Shown: positions 1-6,025, numbered from the stretch's first letter. The stretch: 7,334 nt of DNA from Paracoccaceae bacterium (GCA_027030435.1 JALVEX010000388.1:1-7334); one strand, 5' to 3'. Notes: generated by a model not told the origin, from the letters alone. Program-made: numbers and translations.

Positions 1-139
1 GCAGCTGAAACTCGCTTTCCGGCTCTTCCTGACGGGCAATCAGGACGCTGCTTCCCCTTGGCAGAATGGCATATGCCCCGGGCCTGGCCCGATAGCGCCG
101 CCCGTTTCTTGCCGGTTCGCCAAATCTGCGGATGCCCAT
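1..139 (-). CDS. NUDIX hydrolase, N-terminal part (runs off left edge)
   Basis: This is a partial gene read leftward from an ATG at 139-137; 46 codons are visible and it continues past position 1. The protein starts MGIRRFGEPARNGRRYRARP, continues with a hydrophobic beta strand (GAYAILPRGSSVLIARQ, residues 21-37), and ends in the window at ESEFQL. Known from the family: an RxRPGxYAIL opening followed by a strand and an E-x-QL stretch comes just before the LPGGG of the NUDIX box in many proteobacterial NUDIX hydrolases. The box itself would lie just outside the window, so the fold is inferred, not seen. An AAGGG ribosome-binding stretch precedes the ATG by about 7 bases. Substrate cannot be told. 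It is divergent from hslO, with 75 bp between start codons. Other frames here are open or stopped but do not look like protein. Confidence 0.7.
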   Translation of the reverse strand, partial: MGIRRFGEPARNGRRYRARPGAYAILPRGSSVLIARQEEPESEFQL

Positions 140-147
140 TTTGCGCC

Positions 148-178
148 CTTTCGCTTCACCCCCGCATTCCTATATCGT
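148..178 (+). promoter_or_regulatory. Candidate hslO promoter, possibly heat-shock type
   Basis: CTTTCG at 148-153 and CCTATAT at 169-175 lie 17 bases apart, counting from CTTT to CC. Known: alphaproteobacterial RpoH promoters have a CTTG -35 core and a CYTATNT-like -10. The -10 fits well, while the -35 has CTTT instead of CTTG. As a vegetative promoter, TATATC (171-176) is a fair -10 but no good -35 sits at the right distance. Hsp33 is a heat- and oxidation-linked chaperone, which makes RpoH control plausible but unproven. Confidence 0.3.
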
Positions 179-196
179 GGCTCAGGATCGAAGCAA
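169..196 (-). promoter_or_regulatory. Candidate promoter for the leftward NUDIX gene
   Basis: On the minus strand TTGCTT (196-191) and TATAGG (174-169) stand 16 bases apart, giving 3/6 and 4/6 matches to a vegetative sigma factor consensus. The -10 lies about 30 bases before the NUDIX ATG. This is a pattern match only. The same short AT-rich patch also supplies the candidate -10 of hslO on the other strand. Confidence 0.3.
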
Positions 197-214
197 ACCG
201 GCGAGGAAGCACGC

Positions 215-1162
215 ATGGCCACGGCGCATGACAAATGGGATGACATGATCCTGCCCTTTCAGCTCGATCGTGCCGACGTGCGCGGCCGCGTGGCGCGGCT
301 TGACGGAGTTCTTGACCGGATCCTCGCCCAGCACGATTATCCCCCGGCCATCGAAGCGCTGGTTGCCGAAGCCACGCTTCTGACAGCCATGATCGGCCAG
401 ATGATCGATCTGCGCTGGAAACTTTCGCTTCAGGTGCGCGGCAACGGCCCGGCCCGGATCATCGCCACCGATTACTACGCGCCGGCCGAGCCCGGCCAGC
501 CGGCCCGCATGCGCGCCTATGCTAGCTTCGATCCGGAGCGGCTGGAGAATGTGGAGGATCCATTCGCGGCTATAGGCGCGGGCTATCTGGCGATCCTGAT
601 CGATCAGGGCAAGGGAACGGAGCCCTATCAGGGCATAACGCCTCTGGCCGGTGGAAGCCTCGCGGCCTGTGCCGAGCAGTATTTTGCCCAGTCCGAGCAG
701 CTTCCGACCCGCTTTCGCCTTGCCTTCGGAAAATCGATGCTGCCGGGAGGCCGGGAGGGGTGGCGTGCCGGCGGCATCATGATCCAGCAGATGCCGGCGG
801 CTTCCAGGCTTGTCGGCGACGCGGAGAGGGAAGAGAACTGGCGCCGCGCCGTCATGCTGCTCGAAACGGCGGAGGATCTGGAGCTGATCGGCCCGCATGT
901 AAGCCCGGCCGATCTGATCTACCGGCTTTTCCACGAGGAAGCGCCGCGCGTGTTTCCGCCGCAAAAGGTGGAATTCGGGTGCAGTTGCTCGCCTGAGCGC
1001 GTCCGCGAAAGCCTTTCCATCTATTCCGCCAAGGACATCGGCCATATGACAACCCCGGAGGGTATCGTCACGGCTGATTGCCAATTCTGCGGTGCGCATT
1101 ACGAATTCGATCCGCAAACCCTGGGCTTCGAGGCAAAGGAGCCTGCCGGCGATGGTGAGTGA
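215..1162 (+). CDS. hslO: Hsp33 redox-regulated molecular chaperone
   Basis: This cytoplasmic holdase binds unfolding proteins during oxidative and heat stress. It is switched on when a C-terminal zinc centre is oxidised and releases zinc. In this 315-residue protein the four zinc cysteines are C256 and C258 (CSC) and C289 and C292 (CQFC), in the family pattern CxC-x30-CxxC. The N-terminal two-thirds is the substrate-binding domain (about 10-230), with family-like stretches such as LSLQVRGNGPARIIATDY (71-88) and GYLAILIDQGKGTEPYQGIT (123-142). Length is slightly above the usual 290-300, owing to a short N-terminal leader and a C-terminal tail. The ATG at 215 is preceded by GAGGAAG (203-209) with 5-base spacing. 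The frame stays open upstream to the window edge, but no ATG, GTG or TTG lies there in frame. It is the first gene of a four-gene run; its end overlaps the next gene by 11 bases. Confidence 0.95.
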   Translation: MATAHDKWDDMILPFQLDRADVRGRVARLDGVLDRILAQHDYPPAIEALVAEATLLTAMIGQMIDLRWKLSLQVRGNGPARIIATDYYAPAEPGQPARMRAYASFDPERLENVEDPFAAIGAGYLAILIDQGKGTEPYQGITPLAGGSLAACAEQYFAQSEQLPTRFRLAFGKSMLPGGREGWRAGGIMIQQMPAASRLVGDAEREENWRRAVMLLETAEDLELIGPHVSPADLIYRLFHEEAPRVFPPQKVEFGCSCSPERVRESLSIYSAKDIGHMTTPEGIVTADCQFCGAHYEFDPQTLGFEAKEPAGDGE

Positions 1163-1748
1163 CTGGCCTTCGCGCCTCCGAGTGGCCGCGCTGCCCCATG
1201 CCGCCCCGAGCTCGGATTTCGATCTTGATCCCGATCTTGCGCCTGCCGTGGGAAAGCTCCAGCCGGCTGCCGTGCTGCTGGCTGTTTTCCTGCGGGGGGA
1301 GGAGGCCGATCTTCTGCTCACCAAGCGCTCTTCGGCCCTGCGCCATCACCCCGGCCAGATCGCCCTGCCCGGCGGGCGTATCGACGCTGAGGATTCGGGG
1401 CCCGAAGAGGCCGCATTGCGCGAGGCGCGAGAAGAAGTCGGCCTGCCGCCGGAGCTTGTGGAAGTCATCGGGCGTCTGCCGCATCACCGGACGGTGACAG
1501 GCTATGATGTTTGCCCCGTATTGGGCATTGTCAGAGCCGGTTTTTCACCTGTCCCGGAGCCATCAGAGGTGGATGAGGCCTTCTTCGTGCCCCTTGATGC
1601 GGTGCTTGATCCTGCACGCTTTTCCGTTCAGTCGCGCCGCTGGCGCGGGCGGCGCAGGCACTATTACACCGTGCCCCATGGCCCTTATTATATCTGGGGC
1701 GCCACGGCGCGGATTCTGAAGCAGCTGTCGGAAAGGGTTTCCGAATGA
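1152..1748 (+). CDS. CoA pyrophosphatase (NUDIX, NudL/UPF0035 type)
   Basis: This is a NUDIX hydrolase predicted to cleave CoA and its derivatives to 3',5'-ADP and phosphopantetheine in the cytoplasm, using Mg or Mn. The 198-residue protein carries the UPF0035 signature of CoA-specific NUDIX enzymes, LLLTKRSSALRHHPGQIALP (54-73). Directly after it comes a NUDIX box (74-98) ending REAREEVGL, with D81 at the usual first acidic position and one extra residue before RE, as I recall for E. coli NudL. VTGYDVCPVLGIV (115-127) and YYIWGATARIL (179-189) also match the NudL pattern. Start: an in-frame GTG exists at 1092, but the ATG at 1152 has AAAGGAG at 1135-1141, 10 bases upstream, and gives the normal family length. 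It overlaps hslO by 11 bases and cca by 4 (ATGA), so translation is probably coupled. CoA specificity is by family, not proven. Confidence 0.88.
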   Translation: MVSDWPSRLRVAALPHAAPSSDFDLDPDLAPAVGKLQPAAVLLAVFLRGEEADLLLTKRSSALRHHPGQIALPGGRIDAEDSGPEEAALREAREEVGLPPELVEVIGRLPHHRTVTGYDVCPVLGIVRAGFSPVPEPSEVDEAFFVPLDAVLDPARFSVQSRRWRGRRRHYYTVPHGPYYIWGATARILKQLSERVSE

Positions 1749-2920
1749 AGACGGCGGCGCGGATCGATGCGGATTGGGCAAGAAGGCCCGAGACGTCTGC
1801 CGTGATGCGGACATTGCTGGCGGCTGGCAAACAAGCCTTTTTCGTGGGCGGCTGCGTGCGAAATGCGCTTCTCGGCGTGCCGGTGAAAGATATCGACATC
1901 GCTACCGATGCCCGCCCCGAAGAAGCCGCGGCGCTTTTCGAGGCCGCCGGGACGAAAGTGGTGCCAACAGGGATCGAGCATGGCACGATTACAGTTATCT
2001 CCGGTGGAATCCCGCATGAGATCACCACCTTCCGCAGGGATGTGCAGACGGATGGCCGGCGGGCGGTTGTTGCCTATTCCGGCAAGCTTGAAGAGGATGC
2101 CCGCAGGCGCGATTTCACCATGAATGCGCTCTATGCCGATGCGGAAGGGAACGTGATCGACCCTCTTGGCGGGATTGAAGATCTCCGGGCAGGGCGGGTC
2201 CGGTTCATCGGCGCGCCGAATGATCGCATTCGCGAGGATTACCTGCGCATCCTGCGTTTTTTCCGCTTCCATGCATGGTATGGCGATCCGGATTGTGGCC
2301 TGGATCCGGCCGGGCTTGTGGCCTGTGCAGAAAATGCAGCGCATATCGGGCGGCTTTCGAAGGAAAGAACGACTTCCGAAGTGCTGAAGCTTCTCGAGGC
2401 ACCCGATCCCGCGCCGTCCGTTATGGCGATGGAGAAGGCGGGTGTGCTCGTTCATGCCGTGCCGGATGCCGATCCTTCCGCCTTGCCGCGGCTGGTGGCG
2501 CTCGAGCGGGAGCATGGCCTGCCGCCCGATCCGCTTCGCCGTCTGGCTGCGCTTGATGCTGATAGCTGGCGTGAGAGCCTGCGCTTGAGCCGCAAGCAGG
2601 CAAGGCGCCTCGAACGGATATCCGAGGCGGCCCGAGGAGATGCGGATCCTGCGGAGCTTGGGTATCTCCTCGGTTTGGATCACGGGCGCGATGCCATGAT
2701 CCTGCGCGCGGCCCTGGCCGGAGAAAGCCTTTCGCCAGAAGATATCAACCGTCTCGAACAAGGCGCAAAAGCTGAATTTCCGATCAGGCCGGCGGATCTC
2801 ATGCCCCGCTATCGGGGCAAGGCGCTCGGGGAGGCTCTGAGCCGGCTTGAAAAGGCGTGGATCGCATCCGGCTTTTCGCTCACGCGTAAAGAGCTTCTGG
2901 AGCGCGCGGGATGCAGGTGA
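1745..2920 (+). CDS. cca: CCA tRNA nucleotidyltransferase
   Basis: This class II nucleotidyltransferase adds or repairs the CCA 3' end of tRNAs from CTP and ATP without a nucleic-acid template. In the 391-residue protein the nucleotide-binding GG motif is FFVGGCVRNALL (32-43). The two catalytic metal-binding aspartates are D49 and D51 in KDIDIATDA, and RRDFTMNALY (121-130) is the conserved flexible-loop region. EDYLR (164-168) fits the EDxxR base-selecting motif, and RILRFFRFHAWYG (168-180) follows. The rest is a helical neck, body and tail. The LLGRRF-type motif that marks bacterial poly(A) polymerases after DxD is absent, favouring CCA addition. I see no HD phosphohydrolase domain. The ATG overlaps the previous stop as ATGA; AAGGG (1733-1737) is 7 bases upstream. 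In many alphaproteobacteria this is the only enzyme of its kind and is essential. Confidence 0.92.
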   Translation: MKTAARIDADWARRPETSAVMRTLLAAGKQAFFVGGCVRNALLGVPVKDIDIATDARPEEAAALFEAAGTKVVPTGIEHGTITVISGGIPHEITTFRRDVQTDGRRAVVAYSGKLEEDARRRDFTMNALYADAEGNVIDPLGGIEDLRAGRVRFIGAPNDRIREDYLRILRFFRFHAWYGDPDCGLDPAGLVACAENAAHIGRLSKERTTSEVLKLLEAPDPAPSVMAMEKAGVLVHAVPDADPSALPRLVALEREHGLPPDPLRRLAALDADSWRESLRLSRKQARRLERISEAARGDADPAELGYLLGLDHGRDAMILRAALAGESLSPEDINRLEQGAKAEFPIRPADLMPRYRGKALGEALSRLEKAWIASGFSLTRKELLERAGCR

Positions 2921-4125
2921 AGATCGAAAAGCTGGGCCGGCTGGGAGATGGCATTGCGCCCGGCGGGGTGATCGTGCCGCTGGCGCTGCCCGGCGAGGTG
3001 GTTGAGGGCGAAATTGTGGAGGGCCGTATCAATGTGCCCCGCATCGTTACCCCTTCGCCCCATCGTGTGCGGCCTGCCTGCCCGAGGTTTCGCGCCTGCG
3101 GGGGCTGCGCGCTCCAGCACGCGAGCGAGGATTATGTAGCCCGATGGAAGCGTGATCTGGTGATCGCGGCTCTTGCAGCGCGCGGGGTGGAGGCGGATGT
3201 GCGCGCGCCCATCACATCCCCCACCAACAGCCGCCGCCGCGCGACCCTTTCGGGGCGGCGCCTGAAAAGGGGCGCGCTTGTGGGCTTTCACGGGCGCGCC
3301 AGCGGGCAGATCGTGGCACCGGAAGGCTGCACGCTGCTGCATCCCGATCTTCTGGCGGCGCTTCCCGCCCTTCATGCACTGACATCAGCCGGAGCCTCGC
3401 GCAAGGGCGAGATGAAATTCACCCTGACACGCACCCTCGGCGGGGTGGACGTCATGGCGCGGGGCGGCAAGGAAATGGGCCTTTCGCTTCGCCAAGAACT
3501 CGCGGCCATCGCTGCCGAACATGGCCTGGCGCGCCTTCAATGGGGAGAAGAGCCCGTGGCGACCCTGGCGCCGCCCTTGGTGCAGATGGGGCCGGCGCGC
3601 GTTCCCCTGCCGCCGGGGGCTTTTCTTCAGGCGACGGAAGAGGGCGAGAAGGTGCTTGTTTCGGCCGTGACAGAGAGTGTTTGCGGCGCGTCACGGGTGG
3701 CCGATCTCTTTGCCGGCTGCGGCACCTTCGCCCTGCCCCTCACGGCGAAATGCGAAGTGGCGGCATATGAGGCCGAAGAGGCGATGCTTTCTGCGATGCA
3801 GGCGGGCTGGCGGGGTGCAGAGGGGCTGAAAAGGCTCGAAACGCACACCCGCGATCTCTTCCGCCGCCCCCTTCTGCCCGATGAGCTTGCGCGGTTCGAT
3901 GCGGTGGTGATCGATCCGCCGCGCGCGGGGGCGCAAGCGCAGATGTACGAAATCGCGAAGGCGCATGTTCCTGTGGTGGCGGCCGTTTCCTGCAACCCAG
4001 AGAGCTTTGCGCGGGATGCGCGCATTTTGCTTGATGCAGGATACAGCATGGGGCCGGTAACGGTGGTGGATCAGTTCCGCTGGGCGCCCCATGTGGAGCT
4101 TTTCGCGCGCTTCTCCCTGACGTGA
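2911..4125 (+). CDS. TrmA/RumA-family RNA 5-methyluridine methyltransferase
   Basis: This SAM-dependent enzyme is predicted to methylate C5 of a uridine in rRNA or tRNA (RlmC/RlmD/TrmA superfamily). The 404-residue protein has a short TRAM-like N-terminus (about 1-47). Four cysteines fit a 4Fe-4S cluster: C57-x5-C63-x2-C66 in the CGGC motif and C140. GAFLQAT (236-242) marks the entrance to the methyltransferase domain. The SAM-binding loop is VADLFAGCGTFALPL (263-277), and DPPRAG (335-340) is the substrate motif. The catalytic nucleophile is C361 in SCNP, and E397 in HVELFARF is the candidate proton-abstracting base. The Fe-S cysteines point to the RumA/RlmD branch rather than TrmA; the exact uridine target is unknown. 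The ATG at 2911 overlaps cca by 10 bases. A GTG two codons later (2917) would make a GTGA 4-base overlap and is a real alternative start. Fourth gene of the run. Confidence 0.88.
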   Translation: MQVKIEKLGRLGDGIAPGGVIVPLALPGEVVEGEIVEGRINVPRIVTPSPHRVRPACPRFRACGGCALQHASEDYVARWKRDLVIAALAARGVEADVRAPITSPTNSRRRATLSGRRLKRGALVGFHGRASGQIVAPEGCTLLHPDLLAALPALHALTSAGASRKGEMKFTLTRTLGGVDVMARGGKEMGLSLRQELAAIAAEHGLARLQWGEEPVATLAPPLVQMGPARVPLPPGAFLQATEEGEKVLVSAVTESVCGASRVADLFAGCGTFALPLTAKCEVAAYEAEEAMLSAMQAGWRGAEGLKRLETHTRDLFRRPLLPDELARFDAVVIDPPRAGAQAQMYEIAKAHVPVVAAVSCNPESFARDARILLDAGYSMGPVTVVDQFRWAPHVELFARFSLT

Positions 4126-4138
4126 GCCGCAAAAATGG

Positions 4139-4167
4139 GTGCCAGACTGGCGGAAAACGTGTATCTT
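4139..4167 (+). promoter_or_regulatory. Candidate promoter for the YafK-type L,D-transpeptidase
   Basis: GTGCCA (4139-4144) and TATCTT (4162-4167) are 17 bases apart, each 4/6 to the vegetative consensus, in the 68-bp gap after the RNA methyltransferase. No terminator is visible in that gap, so read-through from the upstream operon is equally possible. Confidence 0.3.
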
Positions 4168-4193
4168 CAGGGAAAAGAAGAGCAGGTAACGGA

Positions 4194-4694
4194 ATGAACA
4201 TGCGGGCATTGAAGGCAGGAGTGCTGATCCTCGCATTGGTGCTGACAAGCGCCTGTGCATCGAAGTTCAAGCGATATGATGGCCCCGAGGTCACCCGGGT
4301 GATCGTGCTGAAGGGCAAGCGGCGCATGTATCTGATGCACGGGGATCAGGTCCTGAAGGCCTATCGCATAGATCTTGGCTTCGCGCCGGAGGGCGACAAG
4401 AAATTCGAAGGCGATGGCCGCACGCCTGAGGGCGAATACATCATCGACCGCCGCAATCCCAACAGCAGCTTCTATCTTTCGCTCGGGATTTCCTATCCTA
4501 ATGAAGAGGATATCGCAGAGGCGCGTGCGCTGGGCCGTGATCCGGGGGGAGACATCTTCATTCACGGTGGCCCGCGCCCCTTCGACCCCCGTCGCCCGGA
4601 CTGGACATGGGGCTGCATTTCCGTTTCCAACAAGGAAATGCGCGATATCTACGCCATGGTCAGAACCGGCACGCCGATTTCGATCTATCCCTGA
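4194..4694 (+). CDS. L,D-transpeptidase lipoprotein, YafK-like (YkuD domain)
   Basis: This is a cell-envelope YkuD enzyme; such proteins cross-link peptidoglycan, or attach or release proteins from it, through a catalytic cysteine. The 166-residue protein begins with a lipoprotein signal: MNMR, a hydrophobic stretch (residues 7-18), then TSAC with C21 as the lipidated residue; Thr at -3 is less usual than Leu. The GDGRTPEGEYIIDRRNPNSS block (73-92), LSLGISYPN (95-103) and DPGGDIFIHGG (116-126, with H124) lead to the active site TWGC (138-141, nucleophile C141) and ISVSN. This layout fits the YafK group (COG3034). Known: E. coli YafK (DpaA) removes Braun lipoprotein from peptidoglycan rather than making cross-links, so the activity here is uncertain. 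The ATG at 4194 is chosen over 4122 because it gives a clean signal peptide and has AGG (4184-4186) 7 bases upstream. It ends 20 bp from the convergent CAP gene. Confidence 0.87.
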   Translation: MNMRALKAGVLILALVLTSACASKFKRYDGPEVTRVIVLKGKRRMYLMHGDQVLKAYRIDLGFAPEGDKKFEGDGRTPEGEYIIDRRNPNSSFYLSLGISYPNEEDIAEARALGRDPGGDIFIHGGPRPFDPRRPDWTWGCISVSNKEMRDIYAMVRTGTPISIYP

Positions 4695-4718
4695 GGGCGG
4701 GTCCGCGCCTGGCCTCAG
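4691..4718. terminator. Possible convergent-gene hairpin containing both stop codons
   Basis: CTGAGG (4691-4696) and CCTCAG (4713-4718) are perfect inverted repeats around a 16-base GC-rich centre that could pair further (GGCG 4696-4699 with CGCC 4706-4709 as an alternative). The arms contain the TGA of the transpeptidase (4692-4694) and the TGA of the CAP gene (4717-4715, minus). No T-run follows on either strand, so intrinsic termination is doubtful. Confidence 0.3.
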
Positions 4719-5245
4719 TGCTGGTTGGATTTCGGCCCGCCGGTAACAAGCGTCCACCAGATCTTGCCGTTCGGCTCCTGATACCAGGCAAATCCCATGT
4801 CGGTCGCGTAGGGATCGAGGATCACGTCACGCGTGCCCTTGTCTTCCATCCAGGCGGCAAGGGTTTCGAGCTCGGTTTCGTAGGTTTCGGAAATGTTCTC
4901 CCCGCGAAACATGCCCGCATATCCGGCTCTTGCCACGCGATCGAGCGGGGATGAGCCATCGGAGCCGAAATGCCAGGGGCGATTCTGGATGGACATGTCG
5001 CGCGAATGGGTGGCAGCGGCGGCGGTGAGCTTGGGATCGAGGCGAAGCGGCGAGAGCCCGGCAGCCTGGCGCAGCGCATTCACGGCATCCAGCATCCTGT
5101 ATTCGATCTTTGCCTTGTCGGCGCTGCGAATCTTGTAAACCTTCGGCAAGGGCTTGCCATCGGGGCCGATGCGTGGGCCTGTTGTCGTGTCACAGGCGGA
5201 AAGCGCGAAAAGAGCCGAAAAGGCAAGGACAAGAAAGCGTTTCAT
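4715..5245 (-). CDS. CAP/SCP-domain lipoprotein (YkwD-like)
   Basis: This 176-residue exported protein has a lipoprotein signal (MKRF, hydrophobic 5-15, lipobox LSAC, lipidated C18). A short proline- and glycine-rich linker (19-40) leads to a CAP (SCP/PR1) domain. Domain signs are MLDAVNALRQAAGLSPLRLD (51-70), THSRDM (79-84) with H80, WHFGSDG (91-97) with H92, RVARAGY (103-109), RGENI (114-118) with E116, and the closing strand WWTLVTG (163-169). H80, H92 and E116 correspond to the conserved CAP cavity residues. Known: bacterial single-domain CAP proteins are common, secreted and largely of unknown function; cell-wall or lipid binding is suspected. The ATG at 5245 is preferred over an in-frame TTG at 5290 because only it starts a proper signal peptide; GGGGTGAA (5259-5252, minus) lies 6 bases before it. 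It is convergent with one L,D-transpeptidase and divergent from another. Confidence 0.87.
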   Translation of the reverse strand: MKRFLVLAFSALFALSACDTTTGPRIGPDGKPLPKVYKIRSADKAKIEYRMLDAVNALRQAAGLSPLRLDPKLTAAAATHSRDMSIQNRPWHFGSDGSSPLDRVARAGYAGMFRGENISETYETELETLAAWMEDKGTRDVILDPYATDMGFAWYQEPNGKIWWTLVTGGPKSNQH

Positions 5246-5277
5246 GTATCGTTCACCCCGATGTTTCCTCACTGAGC

Positions 5278-5306
5278 CCTCTACAGGCAAAGGCGTGGCA
5301 GATCAA
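5278..5306 (-). promoter_or_regulatory. Weak candidate promoter for the CAP lipoprotein gene
   Basis: On the minus strand TTGATC (5306-5301) and TAGAGG (5283-5278) are 17 bases apart, matching 4/6 and 3/6. The gene must have its own promoter, since it diverges from its upstream neighbour, but this exact assignment is weak. Confidence 0.2.
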
Positions 5307-5347
5307 ACCCGTCCGGCGAAAAATCGCGAGAATAACACTCGTTTGAT

Positions 5348-5376
5348 TTGCGAATGCGGCTTTTGCGCCATATATG
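5348..5376 (+). promoter_or_regulatory. Candidate promoter for the Tat-exported L,D-transpeptidase
   Basis: TTGCGA (5348-5353) and TATATG (5371-5376) are separated by exactly 17 bases, each 4/6 to the vegetative consensus, in the most AT-rich part of the 171-bp divergent region. Transcription would start near 5383, leaving a leader of about 34 bases that ends with the ribosome-binding site GAAGGAG (5404-5410), 6 bases before the ATG. Confidence 0.45.
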
Positions 5377-5416
5377 TCATTTTGCATGAGGAAATATCGG
5401 TTTGAAGGAGTGAAAT

Positions 5417-6004
5417 ATGGCTGATCATGTTTCCGGCAAGATGAGCAGGCGGCTGTTTCTGGGCACGGCTGCGGCCGGTGTGCTGGCAGCCCCCGCACTG
5501 GCCCAGACGGCGGCAAAGGATCCGAATGTGGGCAGATCGGTGCGGCACAACATCTCGAGCTTCCGCGCGCTGCAGTGGCGCCCCTATTTCAGCAATCTGA
5601 AAAACGGCGCGATCCTTGTGGATACCACGTCACGCGCGCTGCATTTCTGGTCCGAGGATGAAACGATCTACAAGCTCTATCCCACCAGCGTGCCGATCTC
5701 CGAGGATCTCACGCGCCGCGGGCGCACAAGGATCGTGCGCAAGGTTGTCGGGCCGAGCTGGGCGCCGACACCGGCGATGAAGAAGCGCAATCCCGAATGG
5801 CCAGATTTCATCCCGCCGGGGCCCGATAACCCGCTCGGAACCCACGCGCTCTATCTCTCCTGGCGGTATTACCGCATTCACGGCACCCAGGATACGCGCA
5901 AGATCGGGCGGCGCTCGTCCAACGGCTGCATCGGCCTTTACAACGAGCATATCGCCGAGCTTTTCAAGCTTACGAAGGTTGGCACGCAGGTTCTGCTGAT
6001 CTGA
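5417..6004 (+). CDS. L,D-transpeptidase (YkuD domain) with twin-arginine signal
   Basis: This is a periplasmic enzyme predicted to form L,D-peptide bonds in peptidoglycan. The 195-residue protein starts with a Tat-type signal: SRRLFLG (10-16) fits S-R-R-x-F-L-x, followed by an Ala-rich hydrophobic stretch and PALA|Q, so cleavage is likely after A29. The YkuD domain begins near ILVDTTSRALHFW (66-78). It includes PLGTHALYLS (139-148), the active-site histidine in YRIHGT (H155), and SSNGC (167-171) with nucleophile C171 followed by IGLYN. The usual Arg after the GC-I motif is Gly here, a form I associate with a common alphaproteobacterial subgroup. The strong ribosome-binding site GAAGGAG at 5404-5410 fixes the start. 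It has its own promoter region and a strong terminator directly after it, so it is probably a single-gene transcript. It is a different subfamily from the transpeptidase at 4194, so not a recent duplicate. Confidence 0.9.
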   Translation: MADHVSGKMSRRLFLGTAAAGVLAAPALAQTAAKDPNVGRSVRHNISSFRALQWRPYFSNLKNGAILVDTTSRALHFWSEDETIYKLYPTSVPISEDLTRRGRTRIVRKVVGPSWAPTPAMKKRNPEWPDFIPPGPDNPLGTHALYLSWRYYRIHGTQDTRKIGRRSSNGCIGLYNEHIAELFKLTKVGTQVLLI

Positions 6005-6025
6005 GGGCGCATGCCTTGCGAGTGA

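Larger units (their letters stand above)
5246..5416. other. 171-bp divergent intergenic region
   Basis: This is the longest gene-free stretch in the window, between the starts of the CAP lipoprotein gene and the Tat L,D-transpeptidase gene. It is clearly more AT-rich in its right half (about 5320-5416), where the best promoter candidate lies. I see no strong operator-like palindrome, riboswitch-like fold or small RNA gene in it. Confidence 0.6.

Noticed and set aside
1..214. ArgF or other C-terminus upstream of hslO, as in rhizobial argD-argF-hslO order
   Set aside because: Neither open plus-strand frame reads like ArgF. The minus frame from 139 reads like a NUDIX N-terminus with a start codon and ribosome-binding site.
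182..1324. Long minus-strand open frame (380 codons) across hslO
   Set aside because: It is antisense to a gene with clear Hsp33 cysteines, has an arginine-, glycine- and alanine-rich composition with no family resemblance, and no start signal. This is a typical shadow frame in GC-rich DNA.
1688..2761. Long minus-strand open frame (357 codons) across cca
   Set aside because: It lies opposite a gene with complete Cca motifs, crosses the ATGA junction of two real genes, and its protein looks like random high-GC translation.
4126..4193. Terminator between the RNA methyltransferase and the first L,D-transpeptidase
   Set aside because: I looked for a GC-rich inverted repeat followed by a T-run in this gap and found none.
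3740..4327. Minus-strand open frame of 195 codons spanning the methyltransferase end and the first L,D-transpeptidase
   Set aside because: It spans two real plus-strand genes and their gap, has low-complexity proline- and arginine-rich composition, and has no recognisable motif.
5374..5424. Possible 16-codon leader ORF before the Tat transpeptidase
   Set aside because: It starts inside the candidate -10 element, has no ribosome-binding site of its own, and runs out of frame across the real start. Most likely it is not transcribed from its own ATG.
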